NCBI RefSeq assembly: GCF_000725495.1
Contig: NZ_JNZD01000005.1
Coordinates: forward strand, 372,001 to 436,000
Reading direction: 5' to 3'
DNA: 64,000 bases
Source: Streptomyces aureus
GTDB taxonomy: Bacteria > Actinomycetota > Actinomycetes > Streptomycetales > Streptomycetaceae
The stretch's first letter is position 1. Each line of letters opens with the position of its first letter. A program made the translations under genes and the position numbers. A model generated the notes under the pieces. That model worked only from the letters and a program-made list of their open reading frames with translations, was not told where the DNA came from and made no database searches. This document shows, piece by piece, positions 8,974-18,033 of the stretch.

Positions 8974-9777
8974 ATGCCCGCCACGCACATACGACGCTGG
9001 AAGACCCTGGCGCTGAGCACCTCCGCGGTCCTCGTCGGCCTCACCCTCCCGACGATGGCCGCGACCCCCGCGAGCGCGACCACGACCGCGTACGACAGCA
9101 CGTACTACAAGAACGCGGTCGGCAAGACCGGTACGAGCCTCAAGTCCTCGCTGCACACCATCATCAGCAGCCAGAGCAAGATCTCGTACTCCGCGGTCTG
9201 GAACGCGCTGATGGTCACCGACCAGGACCCGAACAACAGCAACAACGTGATCCTGCTGTACAGCGGGGTCTCCCGCGCCAAGTCCCTCAACGGCGGCGAC
9301 GTCGGCGACTGGAACCGCGAGCACGTGTGGGCCAAGTCCCACGGCGACTTCGGCGAGGTCACCGGGCCCGGCACCGACCTGCACCACCTGCGTCCGGCCG
9401 ACGTCCAGGTCAACAGCATCCGCGGCAACCTGGACTTCGACAACGGCGGCAGCGCGGTCACCAACGGCGGCGGCAGCAAGGTCGACTCGGACTCCTTCGA
9501 GCCGCGCGACGCCGACAAGGGCGACGTGGCCCGCATGATCCTCTACATGGCGGTCCGCTACGACGGCGGCGACGGCTTCGCCGACCTGGAGCCCGACGAG
9601 AAGGTCAACAACGGCAGCAACCCGTACATCGGCAAGCTGTCCGTGCTCAAGGAGTGGAACGACGAGGACCCGCCGAGCGCCTTCGAGGAGAAGCGCAACC
9701 AGGTCATCTACGACACCTACCAGCACAACCGCAACCCGTTCATCGACCACCCGGAGTGGGTCGACGCGATCTGGTAG
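8974..9777 (+). CDS. Secreted endonuclease I family nuclease
   Basis: A 267-residue exported protein. I take the ATG at 8974 because it begins a normal signal peptide (MPATHIRRWKTLALSTSAVL, cleavage after ATPASA near residue 30). ATGs at 8911 and 8917 in frame would give an unusually long n-region. The mature protein carries DWNREHVWAKSHGDFG and the beta-beta-alpha-metal signature GTDLHHLRPADVQVNSIRGN, both hallmarks of the endonuclease I/extracellular ribonuclease family (Pfam Endonuclease_1). The histidines and Asn of that block bind the catalytic metal. It likely degrades extracellular DNA or RNA for phosphate and nucleosides. No strong ribosome binding site precedes the start. Confidence 0.88.
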   Translation: MPATHIRRWKTLALSTSAVLVGLTLPTMAATPASATTTAYDSTYYKNAVGKTGTSLKSSLHTIISSQSKISYSAVWNALMVTDQDPNNSNNVILLYSGVSRAKSLNGGDVGDWNREHVWAKSHGDFGEVTGPGTDLHHLRPADVQVNSIRGNLDFDNGGSAVTNGGGSKVDSDSFEPRDADKGDVARMILYMAVRYDGGDGFADLEPDEKVNNGSNPYIGKLSVLKEWNDEDPPSAFEEKRNQVIYDTYQHNRNPFIDHPEWVDAIW

Positions 9778-9794
9778 GCGGGCAAGCGTGTGAG

Positions 9795-9836
9795 CCCCGG
9801 GACCTCCTCCGCGCGAACGGGGAGGAGGTCCCGGGG
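9795..9836. terminator. Long bidirectional terminator hairpin
   Basis: A perfect 16-bp stem (CCCCGGGACCTCCTCC with GGAGGAGGTCCCGGGG) and a 10-nt loop, set between the convergent nuclease and ThDP-enzyme genes, so it can serve both. Confidence 0.85.
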
Positions 9837-9863
9837 TTCCCCGGGCCCGGCCGAGGCGGCCGC

Positions 9864-11549
9864 TCAGTCCAGGTGGGTCGGCGCGAACATGCGCAGCAGG
9901 GCCGGCAGCACGACCACCGAGGGGCCGGGCGCGGCCAGGGCCTTGGCCAGGTCCTCCTCCAGCGTCCCCGGGGTCGTCAGGACACCCGGGACGCCGAAGG
10001 ACTCGGCGAGCGCCACGTAGTCCGGACGGGACAGCTCCGTCGCCGTGGCCTGGCCGAAGGCGTCGGTCATGTACTCGCGCAGGATGCCGTAGCCGCCGTC
10101 GTCGACGATCAGCCAGGTGACGTTCAGGCCGTACTGCCGGGCCGTGGCGAGCTCGGCGATCGAGTACAGCGCGCCGCCGTCGCCGGACACCGCCAGGACG
10201 GGCCGGGACGGGTCGGCCGCCGCCGCGCCGAGGGCCGCGGGGAAGCCGTAGCCGAGGCCGCCGGCCCCCTGCGCGGAGTGCATGGTGTTGCTCCCGCGCG
10301 GGTCGAAGGCGGACCACGCCCAGTACGCGAGGATCGTCATGTCCCAGAAGGACGGGGCGCCGGCCGGCAGGGCCCGGCGGACGGCCGCCAGCACGTCCTG
10401 TTCCAGGGTGAGTTTCTGGGCGGCGATGCGCTCCGCCACCTTGGCGAGGACCGTGCTCACGCGCTCCGCGGCCGTCGGGTCGGGGCGTTCCTCCACCGTC
10501 TCCAGGAGCGCGGACAGCGCGAGGCGCGCGTCCGCGTGGATGCCGATGGCCGGGTGGTTGGACTCCAGCTTGCCGAGGTCGGCCTCGATCTGGATCACCC
10601 GGCCGCGGGGCCGGAACGTGTGGTAGTTCGAGGACAGTTCGCCGAGTCCGGAGCCGACGACCAGCAGGACGTCCGCGTCCTCCAGGAAGTCCGTGGTGTG
10701 CCGGTCCTCCAGCCAGGACTGGAGCGAGAGCGGGTGGGTCCAGGGGAAGGCACCCTTCCCGCCGAAGGTGGTGACGACCGGAGCGTTCAGCCGCTCCGCG
10801 AGCGCCCTCAGCTTGCCGGACGCGTCCGACCGTACGACCCCGCCGCCCGCGATGATCGCGGGGCGGGCCGCCGTGGACAGCAAGTGGGCCGCCAGCGCGG
10901 TCAGTTCGGGGCGCGGGACGACGTCCTCCGGGGTCGCGTCCATCGCCGTGACCTGCGGCAGGTGGGTCTTTTCCAGCAGGACGTCCTGCGGGATCTCCAC
11001 CCACACCGGCCCGTGCGGGGCGGTGAGCGCCGACTCCCAGGCCGCGGCGATCGCGGACGGGATCTGCGACTGCGTACGGACCGTGTGGACGGACTTGACG
11101 ACGCCCCTGAACGACGCCTGCTGGTCGGGGAGTTCGTGGAGGTAGCCGTGGCGGCCACCGCCGAGTCCCGGGGTCGGGACCTGGCTGCTGATGGCGAGGA
11201 CGGGCGCCGAGGCGGCCCGCGCCTCCTGGAGCGCGGCGAGCGAGGTCAGCGCCCCGGGGCCGGTGGACAGCAGCAGCGGCGCGGCCTCGCCGGTGATCCG
11301 GCCGTAGGCGTCCGCGGCGAAGCCCGCGTTGTTCTCGACGCGCAGTCCGACGTACCGCAGCGAGGAGCGGCGCAGCGCGTCGAACATGCCGAGCGCGTGC
11401 TGGCCCGGCAGTCCGAAGACGGTCGTCGCGCCGAGACCGGAGAGGGTCTCCACGACCAGGTCTCCGCCGTTGCGGCCGGGGGGCGGGTTGAGCGCGGCCT
11501 CCGTCTGTGCCGCCGACGGGCGGAGGACCAGGTCGTGGTCGTGGGTCAC
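9864..11549 (-). CDS. Thiamine-diphosphate-dependent enzyme, acetolactate synthase-like
   Basis: A 561-residue ThDP enzyme with the usual order: pyrimidine-binding domain ([21 protein letters not shown], then RVENNAG with the activating Glu72), central domain ([19 protein letters not shown]), and pyrophosphate-binding domain (GDGG ... [13 protein letters not shown], the GDG-x-N type motif). The GTG start overlaps the stop of the agmatinase gene by 4 bp (GTGA), so the two are translationally coupled. The pairing suggests a step in agmatine or guanidino-acid breakdown, possibly decarboxylation of a 2-oxo acid. True acetolactate synthase for branched-chain synthesis is less likely, because no small subunit or ilvC lies nearby. 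Substrate unknown. Confidence 0.82.
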   Translation of the reverse strand: MTHDHDLVLRPSAAQTEAALNPPPGRNGGDLVVETLSGLGATTVFGLPGQHALGMFDALRRSSLRYVGLRVENNAGFAADAYGRITGEAAPLLLSTGPGALTSLAALQEARAASAPVLAISSQVPTPGLGGGRHGYLHELPDQQASFRGVVKSVHTVRTQSQIPSAIAAAWESALTAPHGPVWVEIPQDVLLEKTHLPQVTAMDATPEDVVPRPELTALAAHLLSTAARPAIIAGGGVVRSDASGKLRALAERLNAPVVTTFGGKGAFPWTHPLSLQSWLEDRHTTDFLEDADVLLVVGSGLGELSSNYHTFRPRGRVIQIEADLGKLESNHPAIGIHADARLALSALLETVEERPDPTAAERVSTVLAKVAERIAAQKLTLEQDVLAAVRRALPAGAPSFWDMTILAYWAWSAFDPRGSNTMHSAQGAGGLGYGFPAALGAAAADPSRPVLAVSGDGGALYSIAELATARQYGLNVTWLIVDDGGYGILREYMTDAFGQATATELSRPDYVALAESFGVPGVLTTPGTLEEDLAKALAAPGPSVVVLPALLRMFAPTHLD

Positions 11550-12514
11550 TTGTTCCGGGCCTCCGCGATCTGGCGGGACATGATGGTGGTCAGTTCGTAC
11601 GCGGTGTGGGACGCCGCCACCGCGGTGATCTCGGCGTGGTCGTAGGCCGGGGCGACCTCGACGACGTCGGCCGAGACGAGGTTGCAGGACGACAGGCCGC
11701 GCAGGATCTCCAGGAGCTCGCGGGAGGTCATGCCGCCCGCCTCGGGGGTGCCGGTGCCGGGCGCGTGCGCCGGGTCGAGGCAGTCGATGTCGATGGAGAT
11801 GTAGAGCGGGCGGTTCCCGATGCGCTGGCGGAGCTGGTCGGCGACCTCGTCGGCGCCGCGGCGGTAGATGTCCGCGGAGGTGACGATGCCGAAGCCCATC
11901 TTCTCGTCGTCGGTGAGGTCCTGCTTGCCGTACAGCGGGCCGCGGGTGCCGACGTGCGAGAGCGCCGAGGTGTCGAGGATGCCCTCCTCGACGGCGCGGC
12001 GGAACGGGGTGCCGTGGGTGTACTCGGCACCGAAGTAGGTGTCCCAGGTGTCGAGGTGCGCGTCGAAGTGGAGCAGCGCGACCGGGCCGTGCTTCTTGGC
12101 GACGGAGCGCAGCAGCGGGAGCGCGATGGTGTGGTCGCCGCCGAGGGTCATCATGCGGGCGCCGGTGCCGAGGAGGTCGTCGGCGGCGGCCTCGATGGTC
12201 TCCACGGCCTCGTTGATGTTGAACGGGTTCGCCGCGATGTCACCGGCGTCCGCGACCTGCGCGAGGGCGAACGGAGAGGCGTCCTGCGCCGGGTTGTAGG
12301 GACGCAGCAGCCGGGACGCCTCGCGGATGGCGTTGCCGCCGAAGCGGGCGCCCGGCCGGTACGAGACGCCGGAGTCGAACGGCACACCGACCACGGCCAC
12401 GTCGGCGGTGCCGACCTCGTCGAGGCGGGGCAGCCGGGCGAAGGTCGCGGGACCGGCGTACCGCGGGATGCGGGACGAGTCGACGGGGCCGCGGGGCGTC
12501 TCGTTGCTGCTCAT
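11546..12514 (-). CDS. speB: Agmatinase/guanidino-acid ureohydrolase
   Basis: A 322-residue member of the arginase/agmatinase family, which releases urea from a guanidino substrate with a binuclear Mn centre. All metal ligands are visible: GGDH128, D151-A-H153-L-D155 and D242-I-D244[13 protein letters not shown]. Length and motifs fit agmatinase (agmatine to putrescine plus urea), but guanidinobutyrase is equally compatible, since residues that separate these activities cannot be assigned by eye. It is co-directional with the sodium:solute symporter upstream and coupled to the ThDP enzyme downstream, indicating one catabolic unit with its own importer. Confidence 0.87.
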   Translation of the reverse strand: MSSNETPRGPVDSSRIPRYAGPATFARLPRLDEVGTADVAVVGVPFDSGVSYRPGARFGGNAIREASRLLRPYNPAQDASPFALAQVADAGDIAANPFNINEAVETIEAAADDLLGTGARMMTLGGDHTIALPLLRSVAKKHGPVALLHFDAHLDTWDTYFGAEYTHGTPFRRAVEEGILDTSALSHVGTRGPLYGKQDLTDDEKMGFGIVTSADIYRRGADEVADQLRQRIGNRPLYISIDIDCLDPAHAPGTGTPEAGGMTSRELLEILRGLSSCNLVSADVVEVAPAYDHAEITAVAASHTAYELTTIMSRQIAEARNK

Positions 12515-12550
12515 GGGGGATTGCCTTCTTTCCTACGCTTCGTCGCGTAT

Positions 12551-12570
12551 GTACAACTAAGTACAAGTAC
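12551..12570. promoter_or_regulatory. Candidate operator upstream of speB
   Basis: The 63-bp gap between speB and the symporter gene is strikingly AT-rich for this genome and contains GTACAACTAAGTACAAGTAC: three GTAC cores, with TTGTAC repeated on the minus strand. This looks like a GntR- or PucR-type operator placed 37 bp before the speB start. No footprint is known to me. Confidence 0.4.
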
Positions 12571-12577
12571 TACGACT

Positions 12578-14041
12578 CTAATGGTGAACCGGGGCCGGTT
12601 CGGACACGGGTTCGGCGTCACGGCCCGCGAGCCGCTCCCGCCAGACGGCCAGCACCGCGGCGTCGGTCGCCGGCGTGGCCAGCGAGACGATCACGTACGC
12701 GGCCAGGGAGAGGAGGAGCCCGTAGTACACGGGCTCGTTCGCGAGGATGCCGTACGTGGCCATCAGGCCGATGACGGCGAGGCCGCCGACGGCCACGGAG
12801 GCCAGTGCGCCGTGGGCCGTGCCCCGCTTCCACAGCAGGCCGCCGAGGATCGGCACCAGCAGTCCGCCGACCAGCAGGTTGTAGGCGACGGTCAGCGCCT
12901 CGACGACGTTGTTCAGCGCGATCGCCGTGCAGATCACGGCGATGCCCATGACCAGGATGAAGGCGCGGTTGCCCTTGACCTCGTCGTGGTCGTCCGCGGC
13001 GTCGCGCCGGACGGCGCCGCGCAGCCGCGACCAGATGTCGTTGTTGGCGACGGTGGCGCAGGCGATCAGGGCTCCGGAGGAGGTGGACATCACGGCGGCG
13101 AGGGCCGCGGCGAGCACCAGTCCGCGTACACCGACGGGGAGTTCGTCCTTGACGATGGTGGCGAAGGCGGTGTCGGCGCTGGGCAGCTTGGGGTACAGGA
13201 CCTTGGCGGCGGTGCCGATGACGGCGCCGGCGAGGGCGTAGACCAGGCAGTACGTGCCGGCCACGGTGCCGCCCCAGCGGGCGGTCCTGTCGTTGCGTGC
13301 GGTGAACACGCGCTGCCAGATGTCCTGGCCGATCAGCATGCCGAACGTGTAGATGAGCACATAGGTGAAGATCGTCTCGCCGCCGATGCCCAGCGGGTCG
13401 AAGTACTCGGTGGGCAGCTTGGCCTTCATCGCCGAGAAGCCGCCCGCCTTGACCACCGCGATGGGCAGGAGCAGGAGCAGCACACCGATCGTCTTGACGA
13501 CGAACTGCACCATGTCGGTGAGCGTGATCGACCACATGCCGCCGAGCGTGGAGTACGCGACGACGATCGAGCCGCCGAGGATGATCGCGAGCGTCCGGTT
13601 CATGTCGAAGAGGACGTCGAAGATCGTGGCGTACGCGATGGTCGAGGTGACCGCGAGCATCAGGGTGTACGCCCACATGACGACACCCGAGATCACTCCG
13701 GCCCGGCCGCCGTACCGCAGGTCGAGCATCTCGGAGACGGTGTAGACCTTGAGGCGAGCGATGCGGGCCGAGAAGAACACGGACAGGGCCAGCAGGCCGA
13801 GACCGATCGTGAAGACCATCCAGGCGCCGGAGAGGCCGTACTGGTAGCCGAGGCCGACACCGCCGATGGTGGACGCGCCGCCCAGGACGATCGCCGCCAT
13901 GGTGCCGGAATACATGACGGGTCCGAGCCGCCGCCCCGCGACGAGGAAGTCGCTCTTGGACTTGGCGCGGCGCATGCCCCACCAGCCCATGGCCAGCATG
14001 CCGGCCAGATAGACGACGATCACTGTGTAGTCGACGGCCAT
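12578..14041 (-). CDS. Sodium:solute symporter (SSS family)
   Basis: A 487-residue permease of the PutP/SGLT family with about 13 predicted membrane helices. It starts MAVDYTVIVVYLAGMLAMGWWG and contains the family features FLVAGRRLGPVMYSGTMAAIVLGGASTIG early and a RVFTARN loop mid-protein. The ATG at 14041 has an AGGAG 4-5 bp upstream. It precedes speB by 63 bp and is divergent from the PucR regulator at 14226, so it is the likely importer of the guanidino compound, polyamine or related nitrogen source used by the two downstream enzymes. The solute is an inference from context. Confidence 0.87.
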   Translation of the reverse strand: MAVDYTVIVVYLAGMLAMGWWGMRRAKSKSDFLVAGRRLGPVMYSGTMAAIVLGGASTIGGVGLGYQYGLSGAWMVFTIGLGLLALSVFFSARIARLKVYTVSEMLDLRYGGRAGVISGVVMWAYTLMLAVTSTIAYATIFDVLFDMNRTLAIILGGSIVVAYSTLGGMWSITLTDMVQFVVKTIGVLLLLLPIAVVKAGGFSAMKAKLPTEYFDPLGIGGETIFTYVLIYTFGMLIGQDIWQRVFTARNDRTARWGGTVAGTYCLVYALAGAVIGTAAKVLYPKLPSADTAFATIVKDELPVGVRGLVLAAALAAVMSTSSGALIACATVANNDIWSRLRGAVRRDAADDHDEVKGNRAFILVMGIAVICTAIALNNVVEALTVAYNLLVGGLLVPILGGLLWKRGTAHGALASVAVGGLAVIGLMATYGILANEPVYYGLLLSLAAYVIVSLATPATDAAVLAVWRERLAGRDAEPVSEPAPVHH

Positions 14042-14180
14042 GGGTCTCCTCCAGGCGTTCGGTGGCGTGTCGTGCGGGGATGTGGGGGAACCGGCGGCAG
14101 TGATCGCGGGGACATCCGCCCGTACCCGTGACTGCCGGCCGGGACCGACACTAGGTGGCCGGAAAGCGGCTGCGAAGTGT

Positions 14181-14220
14181 ACGTTTTCTCCATTCGACGC
14201 GAACGGAATGGAGGAAACGT
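14181..14220. promoter_or_regulatory. Large dyad between symporter and pucR genes
   Basis: Two 15-nt arms, ACGTTTTCTCCATTC and GAATGGAGGAAACGT, pair at 14 of 15 positions around a 10-nt spacer. The right arm includes the GAGGA ribosome binding site of the regulator gene (start 14226). The dyad is therefore either the regulator's own operator, controlling both divergent genes, or an mRNA hairpin that hides that ribosome binding site. Confidence 0.6.
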
Positions 14221-14225
14221 CCACC

Positions 14226-16052
14226 ATGCCGGACGCACCGTCACCGCCCGCCCCGTCCGTGTCCGCCCCCGCCGTGCCGCCGACCCCTCCGGTGCCGCTG
14301 TCGGCCCTGCTGGCCCGCGAGGACCTGGGGCTGCGGCTGATCGCCGGGCCCGCCGGGTCCGGCACGGTGATCCACTGGGCGCACACCTCGGAGATGGCCG
14401 ACCCCTACCCCTATCTGCTGGGCGGCGAGCTGCTGCTGACGGCGGGGGTCCACGTGCCCGACGCGTCCGGCGGATCGGGCTCGGGCTCAGGGGACGCCCC
14501 CTCTCAGGACGACTACTTCGACGGCTATGTGTCCCGGATCGTCGCGGCGGGCGGCGCGGCCCTGGGGTTCGGGCTGGCCCCGGTCCACGACACCGTCCCG
14601 CCGGCCCTCGTCGCGGCGTGCGACGCCCATGGACTCCCGCTGCTGGAGGTCCCGCCCCGGACGACGTTCTCCGGGGTGGCCCGCGCGGTGTGGCAGCTCA
14701 TGGCCCGGGCCCGGCTGGCCGAGCTGCGCCGGGTGACCGAGGCCCAGCAGAGCCTGGCGGCCGCCGCGGCCCGCCCCGACCCGGTCCCGGCGGTCCTGCG
14801 GCAGCTGGCCCGGCGGGTGAACGGCTGGGCGGCCCTGTACGGCCCCGAGGGCACGGAACTGACCCGCGCCGGAACACTCCCCGGACCGACGGACAGGGAG
14901 CCCGCCCGCACCGGAGTACTCCCCGGCCCGACGAGCACGGAACCGGCCCGGACCGCAGCACTCCCGGGCCCCGGGGCCACGGAAGCGGCCCGCGTCGGAG
15001 GGCTCCCCCGCCCGGCGGGCTCGGAACCGGCCCACGCCGGAACACTCCCCGGACCCGGGGCCACGGAAGCGGCCCGCGCCGCGGGGCTCCCCGGCCCCGA
15101 CGGGACCGCGTGGCCCGCCGGCGCCCGGTCCCCGGGTGAGGTGCTCGCCGAGCTCGCCGGGGTCGTGCGGCCCCGCGAGGCCCACGGGCCCGCCCCCGCC
15201 TCCGCCACCGACACCGTGGGCGGTGTCCACCTCACGGCCTACGCCCTCGGCAGCGGCCGGGGTTTCGTGCTGGGCGTCGCCGCCCCGCGCCGCGACCCCG
15301 GCGACCACACGATCGCCTCCGTCGCCTCCGTGCTGCTCTCCCTCCTCACCGGGGAGCACCGGAGCGCGAGCGAGGCCGGACGGTCGGCGGCCCTGGTGCG
15401 GCTGCTGCTCGGCGCGGCGCCCGAGGCGGTGGCACCGCTGCTCGGCGGTGACCTGTGGGTGGTCGTGCACGCGCGCCCCGCCGGGGACGGCTCCTCCCCG
15501 GACCCCGTCTCCGCGTCGGCGCTGGCGGCAGCGCTGGGCTCCACGCTGGTGGACACGGGCGACGACGTCGTCCGCGTCCTGGTGCCCGGCGACCGCGCGC
15601 CCGCCGCGCAGCCGGGCTGGGTCTGCGGGGTCAGCGCCCCCACGGGCCCGCACGGATGGGCGGACGCCGACACCCAGGCCGCCCGCGCGCTGGCCCGCGC
15701 CCGCGCCAACCGGACGTCCCTGGTCCGGCACGGCGACCGGTCCGCGCTCGCCGACCTCGTGCCCCCGGCGGACGCCGAGGCGCACGCCCGGGTCCTCCTC
15801 GCGCCGGTCGCCGGCACCCCGGCCCTCACCGAGACCCTGCGCACCTGGCTCTCACTGCACGGCAGTTGGGACCGCACCGCGGTGGCCCTGTCCGTCCACC
15901 GCAACACCGTCCGCCAACGCATCTCCCGTTGCGCCACGTTGCTGGAGACGGACCTCGACGACCCCGACGTACGCATGGAGTTGTGGTTCGCGCTCCGGGA
16001 CGGCCGGCCGCGGGACACCGGGACACGGTCCGGCGCCCGCCCCCGCGAGTGA
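14226..16052 (+). CDS. PucR-family transcriptional regulator with tandem repeats
   Basis: A 608-residue regulator. After a Pro-rich tail, residues about 25-160 form the PucR N-terminal domain (PLSALLAREDLGLRLIAG ... HWAHTSEMADPYPYLLGGELLLTAG). The C-terminus (TLRTWLSLHGSWDRTAVAL, then SVHRNTVRQRISRC) is the HTH_30 helix-turn-helix of PucR/CdaR proteins. Residues 213-296 are six tandem 14-residue units of the type ARTGVLPGPTSTEP, absent from ordinary PucR proteins. ATG 14226 is chosen for GAGGA 10 bp upstream. Divergent orientation suggests it controls the symporter-speB-ThDP enzyme genes, probably in response to a purine, amine or amino-acid nitrogen source. Confidence 0.85.
   Translation: MPDAPSPPAPSVSAPAVPPTPPVPLSALLAREDLGLRLIAGPAGSGTVIHWAHTSEMADPYPYLLGGELLLTAGVHVPDASGGSGSGSGDAPSQDDYFDGYVSRIVAAGGAALGFGLAPVHDTVPPALVAACDAHGLPLLEVPPRTTFSGVARAVWQLMARARLAELRRVTEAQQSLAAAAARPDPVPAVLRQLARRVNGWAALYGPEGTELTRAGTLPGPTDREPARTGVLPGPTSTEPARTAALPGPGATEAARVGGLPRPAGSEPAHAGTLPGPGATEAARAAGLPGPDGTAWPAGARSPGEVLAELAGVVRPREAHGPAPASATDTVGGVHLTAYALGSGRGFVLGVAAPRRDPGDHTIASVASVLLSLLTGEHRSASEAGRSAALVRLLLGAAPEAVAPLLGGDLWVVVHARPAGDGSSPDPVSASALAAALGSTLVDTGDDVVRVLVPGDRAPAAQPGWVCGVSAPTGPHGWADADTQAARALARARANRTSLVRHGDRSALADLVPPADAEAHARVLLAPVAGTPALTETLRTWLSLHGSWDRTAVALSVHRNTVRQRISRCATLLETDLDDPDVRMELWFALRDGRPRDTGTRSGARPRE
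14862..15113 (+). repeat. Six 42-bp tandem repeats inside the pucR gene
   Basis: Exactly 252 bp, in frame, encoding units that share the skeleton A-R-x-x-x-LPGP-x-x-x-E-P/A (units 4 and 6 vary most). The array sits between the N-terminal domain and the region around residue 300. It is a coding minisatellite: copy-number change would keep the frame and only alter linker length. Confidence 0.9.
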
Positions 16053-16114
16053 CGCGCGTCCCAGCGACGGGGACGGCCGCGCCCCCGGCACGGGCGCACC
16101 GGCACAATGGTGGT

Positions 16115-16903
16115 ATGCCGATACCCGGGACGCCCAGCCGCGCCGAACTCGTCGACCATCTCGTGAAGACCCGTATCGCGGGCGATGTCGCCACCCCCCG
16201 CGAGAACAACCTGTCCCACTACCGCAAGCTGGCGAACGGCGAGCGCAACTGGTGGCTCGGTCTGGAACTCGGCGACCGCTGGAACGACGAGCAGGACGTG
16301 CTCGCGGTGATGGCGGAGCGGGTCGGCGTCAACGACGACCCCGAGCACCGGTACGGCCAGGACACCATCGACCCCGAGCTGACCGTGGAGGCGCTGGACC
16401 GTCTCGCGGCGCGGCTGCGCAAGGCGGCCGAGGACCGGCAGCGGGTGCTGTTCGCGACCGGCCACCCCGGCGGGCTGCTGGACGTGCACCGGGCGACGGC
16501 CGCCGCCCTGCGCGCCGCGGGCTGCGAGATCGTGGTGATCCCGGACGGGCTGAGAACCGACGAGGGGTACGTCATGCAGTTCGCGGACGTGGCGGTGCTG
16601 GAGCACGGCGCCACGCTGTGGCACACCCACTCGGGCGAGCCGATGCGCGCGATCCTGACGGCGCTGGAGCGGGAGGGCCGCCCGTTGCCCGACCTGGTCG
16701 TGGCCGACCACGGGTGGGCCGGCTACGCGGGGCAGCACGGGGTGGACTCGGTGGGTTACGCCGACTGCAACGACCCGGCGCTCTTCCTCGCCGAGTCCGA
16801 GGGCACCCTCCAGGTCGTGGTCCCGCTCGACGACCACGTCCTCAGCCCGCGCCACTACGACCCGATGACGGCGTACCTGCTCGCGGAGGCGGGCCTGGCC
16901 TGA
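16115..16903 (+). CDS. Actinobacterial phosphatase-like protein
   Basis: A 262-residue cytoplasmic protein. The start ATG at 16115 has only a weak GGTGGT upstream. Recognisable blocks include RVLFATGHPGGLLDVHRATAAALRAAG, LWHTHSGEPMRAIL and LVVADHGWAGYAGQ. This is the pattern of an actinobacteria-specific protein usually annotated simply as phosphatase. The conserved His, Asp and Glu residues in GHPGG, HTHSGEP and ADHGWAG could form a metal site. The substrate is not known. It starts 62 bp after the pucR gene and may be cotranscribed with it. Confidence 0.65.
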   Translation: MPIPGTPSRAELVDHLVKTRIAGDVATPRENNLSHYRKLANGERNWWLGLELGDRWNDEQDVLAVMAERVGVNDDPEHRYGQDTIDPELTVEALDRLAARLRKAAEDRQRVLFATGHPGGLLDVHRATAAALRAAGCEIVVIPDGLRTDEGYVMQFADVAVLEHGATLWHTHSGEPMRAILTALEREGRPLPDLVVADHGWAGYAGQHGVDSVGYADCNDPALFLAESEGTLQVVVPLDDHVLSPRHYDPMTAYLLAEAGLA

Positions 16904-16942
16904 GCCACGCCCCGGCCGCCCGCGGTCGCGGCGACGACGGCG

Positions 16943-16967
16943 GGGCCCGCCCGGCACGGGCGGGCCC
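16943..16967. terminator. Bidirectional hairpin between convergent genes
   Basis: A perfect 11-bp stem (GGGCCCGCCCG with CGGGCGGGCCC) and a 3-nt loop, midway between the phosphatase and cation transporter genes. Confidence 0.7.
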
Positions 16968-17038
16968 GCGGACGGCGCCGGGCCTCCCGCGCCGCCGGAC
17001 CGCCACGATCGCCGCGCCCGCCGCATCCGGCCTCCCGC

Positions 17039-18010
17039 TCACGGCCAGGGGTTCAGTCCCTCCGACCGCCGCTGGACATAGCCCGGTGTCGGGTCCAGGT
17101 ACACCCGGCTCACCGCGGGGAACACCGACCGGATCCGGTCCTCGGCCCGCTCGCAGGCCCACTCGATCTGGGCGGCGGTCGAGGCGTCCCGGAAGTCGAC
17201 TTTGGCGGCGACGAGCGCCTCACGCGGCCCCTGGACGAGCGTGATCAGCTCCAGCACGGCCTCGACGTGCTCCAGTCCCAGCAGCTCCGCGCGGATCCGC
17301 TCCCGTACCGGCCGGGGCAGCGGCCGGCCGATCAGCAGCTCGGCGTTGGACCGGCCCAGCACCCAGGCGACGTAGAGCAGCAGAAGCCCGATGAGCAGCG
17401 AGGCGACGCCGTCGAAGACGCCCGAGCCGGTGAGCTGGCCGCCGAGCAGACCGCCCGCGGCGAGCAGCAGTCCCACCAGCGCGGCCGAGTCCTCCATGAC
17501 GACGGCCTTGACGGCGGTGTCGGGGGTGCGCCGGAGGTACGTCCTGAAGGGGGCGTCGACCCGGGCGGCCTCACCGCGCGCCTGGCGCAGTCCCGTGCGC
17601 AGGGAGAAGCCCTCCAGGCAGAACGCGACGGCCAGCACGATGTACGACACGAGCGGGTCGCCGGGCTCCTCCCCCGCGACCAGGGTGTGGACGCCGTCGT
17701 AGATCGAGAAGACCGCGCCGCCGACGAAGGTGGCGACGGCGGCGAGCAGGGCCCAGATGTAGCGCTCGGGGCCGTAGCCGAGGGGGTGCTCCTCGTCGGC
17801 CGGCTTCTCGCTGCGTTTGAGCGCGGTGAGCAGCAGCAGTTCGGTGACGGTGTCGGCGACCGAGTGGGCGGCCTCCGACAGCATCGCGCTGGAGCCGCTG
17901 ATGACGCCGGCGACCGCCTTGGCGAGGGCGATCCCGAGATTGGCGGCTGCGGCGACGATCACCGTGGTGACGCTCTCGCCGCTGCCGGTGTCCTGCGCTG
18001 CGTCGCTCAT
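17039..18010 (-). CDS. Cation diffusion facilitator transporter
   Basis: A 323-residue CDF-family metal/proton antiporter with six predicted helices. Helix II holds the site-A motif S45-EAAH49-SVAD53, and the loop HPLGYGPERYIWAL is typical. Helix V carries MEDSAAL, so the usual HxxxD is replaced by an E-D pair, as in the ZnT9-like branch of the family. The C-terminal domain (VEAVLELITLVQGPREALVAAKVDF) is the cytoplasmic dimerisation fold. Substrate is probably Zn, Fe or Mn, not decidable here. The gene lies 24 bp downstream of tesB and may be the last gene of a tesB-led unit. Confidence 0.87.
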   Translation of the reverse strand: MSDAAQDTGSGESVTTVIVAAAANLGIALAKAVAGVISGSSAMLSEAAHSVADTVTELLLLTALKRSEKPADEEHPLGYGPERYIWALLAAVATFVGGAVFSIYDGVHTLVAGEEPGDPLVSYIVLAVAFCLEGFSLRTGLRQARGEAARVDAPFRTYLRRTPDTAVKAVVMEDSAALVGLLLAAGGLLGGQLTGSGVFDGVASLLIGLLLLYVAWVLGRSNAELLIGRPLPRPVRERIRAELLGLEHVEAVLELITLVQGPREALVAAKVDFRDASTAAQIEWACERAEDRIRSVFPAVSRVYLDPTPGYVQRRSEGLNPWP

Positions 18011-18033
18011 GCCCCAGTCTTACCGGGGAACGC

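Noticed and set aside
15136..17244. Plus-strand frame running across the pucR end, phosphatase and beyond
   Set aside because: Ser/Arg/Pro-rich frame-shifted reading of genuine genes; no start signal or domains.
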